From positions 2,790,001 through 2,854,000 of the forward strand of contig QYRS01000002.1 in the NCBI GenBank assembly GCA_006503535.1: a DNA stretch of 64,000 bases, read 5' to 3'. Every line of letters begins with the position of its first letter. Position 1 is the first letter of the stretch. The position numbers and the translations under genes are program-made. The notes under the pieces are model-generated. The model had not been told where the DNA came from. It did no database searches and saw only the letters and a list, made by a program, of their open reading frames with translations. This DNA comes from Arthrinium phaeospermum. Lineage: Eukaryota; Ascomycota; Sordariomycetes; Amphisphaeriales; Apiosporaceae. Shown in pieces: positions 32,826 through 43,510 of the stretch.

Positions 32826-35755
32826 CGTTTTCTTCCTGGCGAAGTATATAATGCCTGCTCGTTGTTGCTGTTGCTCGGTGGGGCAGTTATAGAATCGAAC
32901 CAACGCCCGTGCTAGTCAGGCTTGAGATGAGATTACACAATCGCTTGCAGTGGTAGGTTTGGAGAAGAGATTATACCGAAGATTCCAAAATTGGAAGGAA
33001 ATGGACTCTTATTTATCAATTACTTCCTGATATTCAGATACCTATACGCTCTGTTAATACACTGAGGAAACTGGACTAAGGTGATATGCAACTAGGTAAT
33101 GCGGGTTGCACGTTGCAGGGCTGGGAGTGGGCTGAGTTCCCATAGTGGTCAATGGGGCTCTGTGCCCGGTGTGACGATAGTGGGTTTAGGGGCGTTGTAG
33201 CTCGACAGACCCCTGGAAAATACGGGCTGTGCTCAGAATGAATCATAATGAAAAAGGCAAGAGCCATGACTTCGTTATGCCCGGCATGAGTCATAGAGCC
33301 ACCAAGCATAACGACGCTGAGTTTCAATCAAGGCAAATCATTCAACTACCTAACATTGATACTTCTTGAAGGCATTCACTGCAATTGGTATACTTTTCTA
33401 ACAATGAAAGAATAGCATATGTTACATGTGAATGACCAAGGTACCTCCTTAGTCAGGGTCCCAGGCGCAGCTTCCCTGGGAGACTGACCGCACCTCCGGA
33501 ATTTAGCACAATTTAGTCAAACAAACGCAACGTCGGGCCTCTTGCGATAGAACGACCAAATCCTCACACTCAGCTTGGGACCTGGAGCTTACAACCTTCA
33601 TCTCTCCCCTTCCAAGTTCATCATACCTACTTACTCCTGACATTTCATCAATCTTCAAGTACATACCGTCTTTTTCCCCTCTCCTTGTCGGCAAGCTAAA
33701 GGCCAAAAACGGCAGTAATCATGTTTTCTATTGGTCAATCTTCCATGGCTCTCACAAGGGCGATTACACCCTACTTCGAAATAGCACTGCTCTGGATCAT
33801 TTTGTAAATCTTTACCCTTCGAGGATCAAGATACCATCATCTATATCGTCTTCGGCCAATCTATCGCCACCGCTGCGAGACCAAGGGCCCAGCCGGGATA
33901 TAAAACTCAAGTACATGCTGGCATCTGGACTGGGCACCATCGTAGAAGAGGTCAACAATCTCTTGATTTCATGGCCACGGTTATTTGAAGATATAGGACC
34001 AGAACCACATAAAAATGAAAACAATGCTTTGTCTTCCTGTCTAGGCGTCGCGAAAAAGCCCGATATCTCCAGAAGCCATTGCAAGTCTTCAGTTGGGCAT
34101 TGAGCTCGCTATCACCGAGTCTACGGGTGGTTGCTCAGTCGCTTGATGGAATAAGAAGCATTACCATGCTTGGTTTCACCAAAGGAAGTATCACTAAGGG
34201 GCGATACACTTATCTGGCTCGGTTGCGGGAAATCTGATCATGATTACCATTTTGAGCCTATGTGAAGCTGAGATCGCTACTCCAAAGAAAAGCTACGAGG
34301 ATCTGTCTTGGTTACTCATATACTCCTTCCGCATCGAATCGAATCGAATCGAATCTAACTTGATGATGTATATGAATGCAGTGGCAATGGTATCACCTAC
34401 CGCCTGGACTGGCAGAAGAAGTATGGTGACGGAGAAGCATACCTCTTCGAGGGGGTATTGGATACAGGCCTCGTTGCTGTCCTCAGCGTACTCGGTCCGT
34501 TTGATACGCCCTGGATACAGCTGGAGTCGCTTCCCAATGAGTTTCAAGACGTGGTCAAAGACGCAATGTTCTGGGACGACTTCCACATTTCAGAAGTGGC
34601 ATGTGGTAAATGCACACATCGGATGCTCATCTGAGCTATTGGCCTAGCAGCCTCTCCGAGGAACAGCTTGAACACTCGCGTTGGTCCAAAATTGCGCCGA
34701 GAACCGAGTTGATTCGCATGCTCTAACCAATCTATCTCATGCTTTCGATCACGGCGCAGAGCGTTATTATACCCAGACACGGTGTTACGATCTACCAAGG
34801 GAGATTTATTGCGTGTCTACTGGCAGGAATGTTCGGGAATTTCGCACGAGCCGCTCTACAAGCCGCAATATCTTGATTTCAGACTAAATACCGGTACACG
34901 ACAGCGAGGGTCCTTGGACCCTTGTTGTACAAAGGGTCCCTCTTGTACTTCCGCCTATGCATGTCAACGTTGTTGCAGCCAGCTGCAGCTCTGCAGCTCG
35001 GAGCTTCATGAATCTTCTTGTTACACCAAGCATGTTTATGGGTCGTAAGGGTCTCCCAATCAAACTTGGGACACAGATCCCAGGCTGGAAAAAGATAGGG
35101 GCCCTGAGAGCCTAAACGAATGTCTCAGATCAACAGACTGGGGAAATCACGCAGCAATCTAACCCGTATGTTTGCTACGAACGACTTGTTTATCAAGAGC
35201 AATCAAGTCGACAGAGGTACGGGTGAGCAGTCCCTATAGTGCCAAGTTGGCCGTACCTGACGCGCCATCGGCAATCAAATCCTTTTGTGGGAGGAAGTAT
35301 GTTTAATCACAGTGGTTACACAATGGCTACAGCTAGCCTTTGATCGAATATCAAGTCTTTATGACAGGTCTCGGTCCGATAGGTTTGTCATTCTGTTATT
35401 CTGCCTACAATGCTTCATTACTGGTTATGAGTGTGGGGGTCGAGGAAATCTTTGACAATCTGCCGAGACCTCCTGAATATCGCACCAGGAAAAAGCAACC
35501 ACCAGCAGAGGGAAACTCCGCGGCAATCATTACAGAGACCCCGTCCTCCACATTGAGCAAATAGCCTCCATCAGAACGATACAGCACACTCTGGAAGGAG
35601 AAATAATCCTGGCTGATCTTTCTTCGATCTCGATCCATGTGTCTGCCTGGTCCGTAGAAGAGGAGAAAGAAAAGTGGGAGGTAGCCAATCCAAGTCGTCA
35701 GGTTAGACAAAGAAGCTGCACGAAGGGACCAAAGAAATCCCAAAGACGGCACGAT
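32826..35755. other. 2.9-kb stretch without a confident gene
   Basis: Between the RNA-end gene start and the desaturase stop. It contains two coding-like patches on the plus strand: a frame open from about 33508 to 34103, and another from about 34376 to 34635 beginning after a plausible acceptor ATGCAG. I could not join them into a gene, and frames on the opposite strand are also open. A pentanucleotide repeat at 34333-34355 lies between them. They could be the remains of a decayed gene. Confidence 0.45.
34333..34355 (+). repeat. ATCGA microsatellite
   Basis: Four perfect ATCGA units plus ATC, in otherwise non-repetitive intergenic sequence. Confidence 0.9.
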
Positions 35756-37614
35756 TCACGAGCTCGCAGACTGGGAGCGCATTACAGTGGCGGGTAGGGG
35801 CATCGGCCCTGGTCGGTACCACAGGATGCCTTCTCTGTCAGGCTCGTCGATCCCGTTGCCAGGGCTGGGGCAATCAATATCCCCAGTGCCGGATCTGCCG
35901 TACACTGTCTGCAGCGTTGCGAAATATGATAAGTCAGTTCACCGTACGCCGCGAGCGACGCGCATGTCGCGAGGACAAGCGGTGGATGGATGGGGAGTTG
36001 TGTGTCACTTACTGCCTGCGCGGTCTTGCCGACATCAGCCTCGACCCATTGGCACTGAGTGAAGGCGACGTACAAGGCGCCCCACCAGGAGCTCTTGTCG
36101 ACGTGGTAGTAGTCACCCAGCAGCGGCCGGATCGCGTTAGTGGCCTCCTGGGCGTGGTAGTGTGGGATACGCCTGCCAGCACAAAGGCTTCGTCAGCAAA
36201 GAGAAGAGGGGCTCTGACGGGACACGAAATATCCCCCAAACGATTGCAGATGCCACGTACGGGAAGAGGTGGTGGACGACATGGAGGTCGACAATGTGGT
36301 GAAACATGTATCTAAGTATTGGGCCCGGGTCACGGTCGACGGTAGCAAGCGCTCCACGGAGATAGGTCCAAGACTCTGGCATGTACTTGGGGAGAACAGG
36401 CGATGTGTGGTGAAGATAGGTTATCATGACTGTGCGTTCCCTCTCATTGGCGGTTAGCAGCTTCACGTCTCGCTGTTCGTGTTCAACAGCATGGTTCAGC
36501 ATGAGGGGGATAAGGGATGGTTGTATTGCATTGCCATCAACGTACCGATCCAATGGTTGACCCACATCAATGGGAGCAGGTATGTCCAGACCATTGTCCA
36601 CATGCCGTAGCGCTGCTCGAGAGCGTACAGTACCACAGCCATAGCCGAGATGGCCAGGTCGGAGATGACGATGTTCCAGAACTCGCTGGGGCGAAACAGC
36701 GAGCTGTCCGGCAGGAAGTGGCTGTTATCCCACCAGCCCCTCGACTTCTTCGGCGAGCTGTTGGGCCCGGCTGTGATGTGGGTGATGAGGTACCACGGCC
36801 AGCCTACCAGCTGCTGGAACAGTATCCTCAGAAGTACGACGAGCGGTGCATCTTCAATCATGTGATCGAGATCAAGCTGCCCGCGAAACAACTCCTGATA
36901 TTCGTTGCGCAGCGGTGGCACCTGAGATCACCCAAACATTAGCGTTTCTCTCTTTCCTTCCTAGCGTCACTGCCGGCTCCTGACCAAGACACCACCATTT
37001 GACTCACACAAACAGTCCTATGGATGCTTGTGCATTGGAGCGAGAACAAAACCAAAGTAGCACTTACATAGTTGAGGTCTGTCTTCAGATTGTTGGCGAA
37101 TTGGTGATGCCTCCCGTGGCTCGACCGCCAAGCGAAATAGGGGTTCATCAGGGCCGAGTGCAGCACAAGACCCACTGTGTTGGAGACGAGGCCGTTGGTC
37201 GAGAACGCCCCATGGCCACACTCATGGGCCAGAACCCAGAGCCCAGTCAGTGGGATGCCAGCAAGAAAAGGGAAAACCAAGTAACACAGAAGAACGCGGC
37301 CGACACTGCCAATGTTCGAGACCCGGCCCTGGAGGTAGAGTGCCGCCGCCAGCAGGCCGAAATACAGGACGACGTCATGGAGGACCCAGCCCAGGGAGTA
37401 GAGAGTGGATGGGCGGAAGCAATGGGCTGGGATGCGGCTCCTCAGCTGCTGGATGTTGATCCTCATCTTCTTGCCGTCGACGACTGTCTCAATGTCCTAG
37501 TAGGAACTTGCGGTTAGATTGTTGACAGCAACTAACCATCAAGGCAAGGTAAGTACCCACTCCGCTTTTGACCCGTTCTTGGTGAACAGTCTCGGTAATG
37601 TAGTCGGCGGTCAT
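35756..37614 (-). CDS. Membrane fatty acid desaturase (delta-12/omega-3 class)
   Basis: Six exons: 37557-37614 (approximate), about 37483-37068, 36546-36921, 36261-36429, 36013-36172 and 35756-35908, giving about 443-446 residues. The three iron-binding histidine boxes are intact: HECGH, SSHGRHH and HVVHH. Hydrophobic segments flank them ([13 protein letters not shown] and [18 protein letters not shown] stretches), as in ER acyl-lipid desaturases that insert double bonds into oleoyl or linoleoyl chains using cytochrome b5. Other family blocks seen are [28 protein letters not shown] and DRDPG. The box spacing and length fit the delta-12/omega-3 group; which bond is made cannot be read. The first exon junction is uncertain: donor GTACTT with acceptor GACAG, or donor GTGGGT with acceptor CTAG, differ by three residues. 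Confidence 0.9.
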
Positions 37615-37834
37615 CGTGAAGGCAGCAAGTGGATTGCAATCCGTTCAATCTTGTCTCTCTTGTTCTCAAGGGGTAGAGGTAGGTATTCTAGTGGTAATCT
37701 CAGATCAGGAAAGTGATGCCACTTGGGTGCGTATATATCAAGTGGACGTCTATGGGCTTGGTGGTCTTGCTCGTGATGGCCAAAGAAGAACAGGTCGATT
37801 ACAACACGGGTCAGCTATATATATGTGCATTTAA

Positions 37835-37857
37835 ACACACACACACACACACACACA
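37835..37857 (+). repeat. AC dinucleotide microsatellite
   Basis: An uninterrupted 23-bp AC run, 220 bp upstream of the desaturase start codon and next to a TATATATA patch. Its length is likely polymorphic. Confidence 0.95.
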
Positions 37858-38603
37858 TACGCATGTTACAAGTCAATTGTGTCGGCGTTCCTTCAAGGAC
37901 GTGTCATGACAATGCTGGACTTCGATGGGGTAAGCCAGCGGAAAGTCAACAATTGCATATGCATGCAGCCCTCCACTTCGTCTACTCGATGGCGGGACAA
38001 GCCATACGATGCGACTGTTACAATGAGGAAAATTATGACGAAGGCCTACATGTCGTGTAGGACAGGCAGGCCAGGACTACAATGGAGGCAGCGGATCTAG
38101 ATTGGGCCTCGTCACAGTCGAGACCACGATCAGCCCAGCTTTCCGATGATTCCTGGACAACAGGCCCCAGGCATCCATCTAGCGGATAGCCCGAGGAACC
38201 ATCGATGCCGACTGACTGTCTCGTCCAATCTTTGCTGGATAATTCGACTCACGACTCCCACATGTTATTGAGTCTTCCTCTGAACCTTTGCGGTCCAGAA
38301 CTTCGTCGACGGCCTTCTGGTTACAATTTGGCCTGCTGGCTGTTGTGTGAATCGATTGGCTCCTGGCGTTCCACAACCGCTCACCTAAAGAGCAAAAATG
38401 CAGTAAGATTTCTTATCCGAGCTGTTGGTCTTGTCTCTATGTTGGTGGTTAAGCGCTTGGGCTCACCGGTGGCTTCGGTGGTGATGCTCTCGGGCCTCAG
38501 CGGCTACTGCGCGGTGTCAAACAGCAAATATGATGCATGCACTTGGCTGATTCATGCCTGCCGGGGCCTTTAACCGAAAGGACGTTCGAGAATATCATGT
38601 TTG

Positions 38604-38620
38604 GAGAGAGAGAGAGAGAG
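38604..38620 (+). repeat. GA dinucleotide microsatellite
   Basis: A 17-bp run of alternating G and A in intergenic sequence. Confidence 0.9.
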
Positions 38621-38952
38621 CTGATATCAGTAATTATATATTCCAGATGAAAGGGATTGGCCAATACGAGACCACCAACTTTCACTCCTTCCCACCCACG
38701 CCGTCTTATGGACGTTTGGCCCCCTAGGCCAGAGGTATCAATTAACCAATCAAATTCGCCCAAACACCGAGTTCCCATCCAGAAACGGTCACCCACAGAC
38801 ACCTCGAGGCGTCCTCTCGCCTCCTGGTAGACTGGGGGCTGCATGTAAGTTGGATCCTGTTTGCTTCGTGTTGCTTTTTTCCCAGGCATGATCAAAGGTG
38901 CCTAATCGGCCCCCAATCGGAATCCGGAACGCTCGATATTGCCTCCCCCCTT

Positions 38953-40227
38953 CTAGTATTCCGCCATCTCCCAATTGACCGTCAGGCTCTTCCCCTTGCC
39001 TTCCATGATGCACTCCAGCTTGTCCTCATTCGTGACGTACCCGTGTCGCTTGCTGACAATGGCGTACTTGATCGGCTCCTTCCACTCTTCCCACCACGTC
39101 TTCTCGCTTTGCACAATGCATTTGCGGCCTTGTTCGTTGTTCTTTGCAGTCCTGTGCATGTACGCTGTTTAGCATACAATCTCATTTTTCATGTTGTTTC
39201 GCTTTCCGAGTCTCATGCATCGGAAGCAGCCATCCGGCCCGATCCTATTGTCTATCGGGTCGATCGGGAGCGTCTCCAATGCTGGGAGGGCTGGGGGTGT
39301 GGATGGGTGGGTTGCACCACCACCAATCAAAGGAAAAAGGCTCGGTACTTACGCGAAGGGCCACACAGCCTTGACTACCTCGTACTTGCTCTTGCCGGTG
39401 AAGAGCGCCGAGACCGAGGTGAAGAACTTGTTCACCTTGTCGGGGCTCTGGACGAGCACCTTGCAGTGCGTGACGGGAAAGGACACGGTGACGTGCCCGT
39501 TGTAGTCGGTCGCCGCGACGAGGCTCCGCAGCTGGCCCTCGATCCAGTTGGTGTCCAGGTTGGCGACGGCGCGCTCGAGCAGGAACGTCTTGATGTTGGC
39601 CGGGTCCGCGACGAAGCGCTCGCACCACTCCTGGAGGGACCCCGCGGGCACCTCGGGCTTGAGCGACGGCTGCGCGCCGCCCCTGCACGCCATCTCGTCG
39701 CGCCTCACCACCCGCAGGTAGTCGAGGCGGTCCTGGGGGTCGTTGGGGACCAGGAGGCTCATCAGGTTCATCCTGATCGAGAAGTCGACCCGCCGGCCCC
39801 GGGTCCCCTGGACGAGGATCTGCGGCTTGGGTGGTACAGTCGCTAAATTCTGCAGTAGCGTGGCCAGTGCCTTCGCATTCGCCGACAGATACGTAGCTTT
39901 GCTGGTGATGGTCGTGCTGTCGCCGGACAGCTCGAACATGGGCGGAGAGTACTGGCGGTAGTCCAGCAGGGGGAGGCCCGGGTAGTACTGCAGGCCCTTT
40001 CCCGCGGGCGATTGGTTGTTGCGCACCTCCATGGAGCTGCTCGACGGCGTCGAGTAAGGGGGCGGTTTGCCTGGCTGCGAGGTCGGCAAACTCACATCGG
40101 GCTCGTCGCCAGCCAATTCCGCCGGCAGAGGCACGCTGCTGGAGCCGAATCCATGGTCGGATGCTCGATGCACTCGTCCGCTGACCTGTCCAGACTTGTC
40201 TGGGACAACCGAGTCTTGATTCTCCAT
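38953..40227 (-). CDS. Uncharacterised protein, 357 residues
   Basis: Two exons (39353-40227, 38953-39151) with canonical splice sites give 357 residues. The N-terminal 90 residues are polar and Ser/Pro-rich with a PPPYS motif, probably disordered. The rest looks globular: YYPGLPLLDYRQYSPPMFEL, a Thr/Ser-rich strand, RRVDFSIRMNLMSLLVP, LQEWCERFVADPANIKTFLL, and a C-terminal part with KTWWEEWKEPIKYAIVSKRHG and LECIMEGK. There are no membrane segments, no signal peptide and no catalytic motif I know. I do not recognise the family. The long uninterrupted globular region and clean intron make it a real gene. The first ATG in the frame was used; the frame stays open 16 codons upstream with only a GTG. 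Confidence 0.8.
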
Positions 40228-41149
40228 GCGGTAGAGACTGATCTGTACGTAATCAAACGCGATGCAGCTAGCCACGCTCGATCTGCCAACTAAGCGAGGA
40301 TGCTAGATCAATTGGAGCCGATTGGCTTGATCACACAACAACAACAACGTCGACTACCTACCTACTTACTTAGAGGGGCAGTCGGCGATGGAATGGGGCG
40401 TTATGGCTTCAGTTCCGAGTGAATTGAGGAGGTGATAGAAACACCCAAATGGCATCATGCCTACTTAACCTGTGCGCAGGGCACCCTCTAGACATCAAAT
40501 CTATTCAGCTGAGTACCTAATTGACTGACGTGGAAAAGAAGGCGCAGTACTCCGTAAAGCTCCCAGTCTGCTATGATGTCTGCCTATTCGTGGCCAAATG
40601 TGGCTTAGGGCTGACGGGCCAATCGACAAGCGGCCGCCAAATGCGACTAAGCATTGAACTACATCGTTCAAGGCTGTATTAAGACCGAGGCAGTCCGGAA
40701 GAAACATCATAAGCCTATCGAGTAGGTATTGATTAGGTAGGCTAGGTACTACCTACATGTATTCTGAACATTAGAGGTGTGAGGCATAACAGAACCACGA
40801 ACTAAATCTTCTGCAAAACCGAAACCCCTGTTTGTGATATGTCATATCACGTATATGACGGATCTTGATTCGATGAGGGCGCGTTTTTGTCACTGTACAT
40901 TAGTGAACCTCATTGATGGCGCGATTGGCGACATCGATAATCGAGACACTTGCAGTGGCTAGCAGTGTTTGCTACATGTTATATAGTCGCGGATCTTGAT
41001 CTGACCCGGAAGGGCCCTCGACCCTGTAGCCAATGGCAACTCCCTTTTACGCGAATAAGACAGAAGACCGTAAGGGATGATCCGGCAGAACTCCAGCAAT
41101 TAGTAATCTGTTCATCGCCTTGGCCCCTTGCATCTTGCACCAACCATCC
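40228..41149. other. Intergenic region, no gene seen
   Basis: 922 bp between two minus-strand genes. It contains ACAACAACAACAACG and CTACCTACCTACTTACTT low-complexity patches near 40337-40372. No coding frame is supported. Confidence 0.55.
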
Positions 41150-42375
41150 CTAGACAAACCGACCTCGCATCACAAGGCGGCGCCAAACCGTTTCTTCGTC
41201 TTCGTTGTACGCAGTCGGCGACATATCTGTGTTGTCGACAGGGTCCGGATTCTCACAAAGGTCGAAGAAGTCTTCTGCCATTCCTTCTCCGGCCACGAAC
41301 CCGAGGTTCAAAAGTGTGTCGGTTGGCACCGGATCGTACCTTGCGACAAAGTCAGTCTCAACGTGAAAATGGCATGTATCTGGGCCGAAGTCTGAGGTGC
41401 TTACCATTTGTATGTACTTGCAAAGTCTAAATCGGTTTCTGTATTCCGTCGATGCGGCACAGAACTTTCGCCATTCGATTGAGAGCCTGGCGTCCCGTGC
41501 GAGGCGCTCGGCGTTGCAAATGTACTTGGGTGGCGTTTAACCCCCATGGGAATAGGGCACTGGTACAATGAGGCAGCATCGTGGCTGTCATCCAGAGCGC
41601 TTCGGTTAAAAGCCGACGTCGTGTCCGAGGCGATTGGAGAAATGCCGGTCTGCCAAGTAGGATGCTCCATAGGATGAGTTTGCGAAGTTGGCCCAGGTCC
41701 GTCGGCTTGGGCAAACTCGGAGAGGGCAGCTCTCCTGATATCATCGCTTTGGGTATAGATTTCTCCTGGGTTTTGAGGGGCTCCATGAGAGCTCACTATG
41801 GAAGCGGGATGTGGGAACTTTGGCGCATCGTCCTTTGCCGCCACTGTTGCGCCTTGCTCGGAGTTTGCGTGCTGGCCGTTGGCCCGAGGTAAGCTCAAGT
41901 CTGGAGTGAGCTGCTCGCTTGTGCTGTTGCTGAGCTGCAAGGACGATGGAGGAGGCGGAAGATCCCTTATATCCGGAAGATCGCCTGACTGAACGAACCT
42001 TCCAAGGCGACTCTCGGTGAAATAACTGACAAGCTCTGCCTGGTTGTCGTTATTCCTGAAATAATCGGCATTTGTGATGCCTGTATCACGATATGTGTCG
42101 GTGGCCAGTGTGCGAAGTATCATGTCTTCGATGGCAGGATTGGCCTGAAGCACTAGGCCCCAGAGACGCTCGCCATACTGGGCGGTGTATCCAGTTCGAG
42201 GCCCACGTTTGCGAACGGGGCGGTTGTAGGTACATTCTGTACCGGCGCGGTCACATACGCTGCATTTAGGCGTTGCGTTGTCACACGGCTGGTGTTGAAG
42301 GTTGCACCGGTCGCAGGCCCGACTAGCCTTCCTCTTCTTGGAAGCGCGCCCGTCTTCAGCCTCCTCATCGCTCAT
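41150..42375 (-). CDS. Short Zn2Cys6 transcription factor
   Basis: Two exons (41405-42375, 41150-41339) encode 386 residues. A basic KKRK stretch precedes a Zn2Cys6 cluster with CX2CX6CX6CX2CX6C spacing (Cys21, 24, 31, 38, 41, 48), followed by RKRGPRTGYTAQYGERLWGL. This is the basic linker and start of a helix seen after the cluster in many fungal activators. The rest is polar, Ser/Pro/Gln-rich and probably disordered, and it ends in an acidic tail (EDFFDLCENPDP, DEDEETVW-like) that could activate transcription. There is no fungal-specific transcription factor domain. It is transcribed divergently from the QutR-like repressor 1.1 kb away, so regulation of the same pathway is possible. The ATG chosen is the first in frame. 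Confidence 0.87.
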
Positions 42376-43510
42376 AGCAGCCGACTGCCTGTCAACCCCA
42401 GGCCGAGATGTGTCGCATAACCGAGGATAGTGAGACGCAGACGGTTGACGATAAAAGCGGCGCAATGGAGTTGACAACCCGACAATGACGTGGAGAGACT
42501 CACGATACGTGATGAAAATGAGACAGAGGGGTCATCAAAACAGAGAAGACATCATCGAATGCTCCTCGTCGTTTCGTTGGTGTGTCGCACGCACTCACTC
42601 ACTCGCCCGTCCACTCACGGAGTTCAAGTGGCTTCAACAAAAGACGGGGATCGGGTCGGATCACTCGGCCAGATAACGGGAGCGCTAGAATGCAGAGCGT
42701 CCTGTGGCTTAGGCGCGCCGTTAGCTCCAAGAGTCTGACAGTCTGTTGTTGACTGTCGGCTGCCGCGCTGAACTTATTGTTTCAGAGACTGTGTGTGGTA
42801 TTCTTGACTTGGTATGTCTCAACTCGTCGTTCTGACCGGTCTGGTGTATTTTAATTAGGTACTTCCATTTGGTACTTGTCTGAGTGGATCTGGCAGTTTT
42901 ACATCGGCATGGGAAGGGACCAACATTCGACCGGGCTTCGCGAGATTGGTCTTCACACCTTACACGATAATGCCTACAGAAGCGTCGGCACCCCCTCAAT
43001 TGATCGCCTGTGGCGTGACGTGTGGGTGCATCGCGTCAGCCACACGGTCGACCCCTCGGAAGGAACTGCGACTGACTGCCGACGCCAATGCCGGTGTCCA
43101 TCTCCATCCTTCTCTCCGCTATATATATTACAGCGTTGCCCGATATCGTCTGTTTGTACTCTCAGCTTTCTTGGTCGCACGCCTACGAACCGAGTCGAAG
43201 CCATGCGAAAACAAGAGTCATGACATGACTGCTTCACTTGGTTCAACGATGCGGTTATAGTGTGCACTTTGATTTATTTACCCACGAACTCTAAAAATCA
43301 GTATCATCACATCGAGTATAATTCAGATGGAAGTCTTGAATTCGCTGTGTTCTGTGTTGGCTTGCGTGTAGTAAGCAGACGCCTACAAGGGCTGTTGCAA
43401 ACTCCAAGTCAGTGAGGGTATCTGGACCCCGGAACGGAGTGCATAGGTATCCAAGTATCGGAGGGGATCGAAGCCTCTAAGAAATTTGGAAGCGGGCACC
43501 GCGGTCCAAA
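42376..43510. promoter_or_regulatory. Divergent promoter region, regulator / QutR-like repressor
   Basis: 1.1 kb shared by two divergently transcribed regulatory genes. No coding frame is supported. I could not pick out a convincing palindromic CGG-type Zn2Cys6 operator by eye. A TATATATA patch lies near 43119-43127, about 385 bp before the repressor start. Confidence 0.45.

Larger units (their letters stand above)
37615..38952. other. Intergenic region, no gene seen
   Basis: 1.3 kb upstream of the desaturase start and downstream of the next gene's stop. It contains a CA run and a GA run and likely the desaturase promoter. No coding frame is supported. Confidence 0.55.

Noticed and set aside
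32880..32960. Possible tRNA on the minus strand (GGTTCGATTC-like T loop)
   Set aside because: The bases flanking the loop do not form a T stem and no acceptor stem pairs. It is the 5' flank of the RNA-end gene.
39043..39846. 267-codon open frame on the plus strand
   Set aside because: It lies antisense to the 357-residue minus-strand gene, has no motif, and is rich in residues typical of reverse-frame shadows of GC-rich coding sequence.
41150..42375. Assigning the short Zn2Cys6 gene as QutA/QA-1F
   Set aside because: It is about half the expected length and lacks AROM-like sequence after the zinc cluster. Only its position suggests the link.
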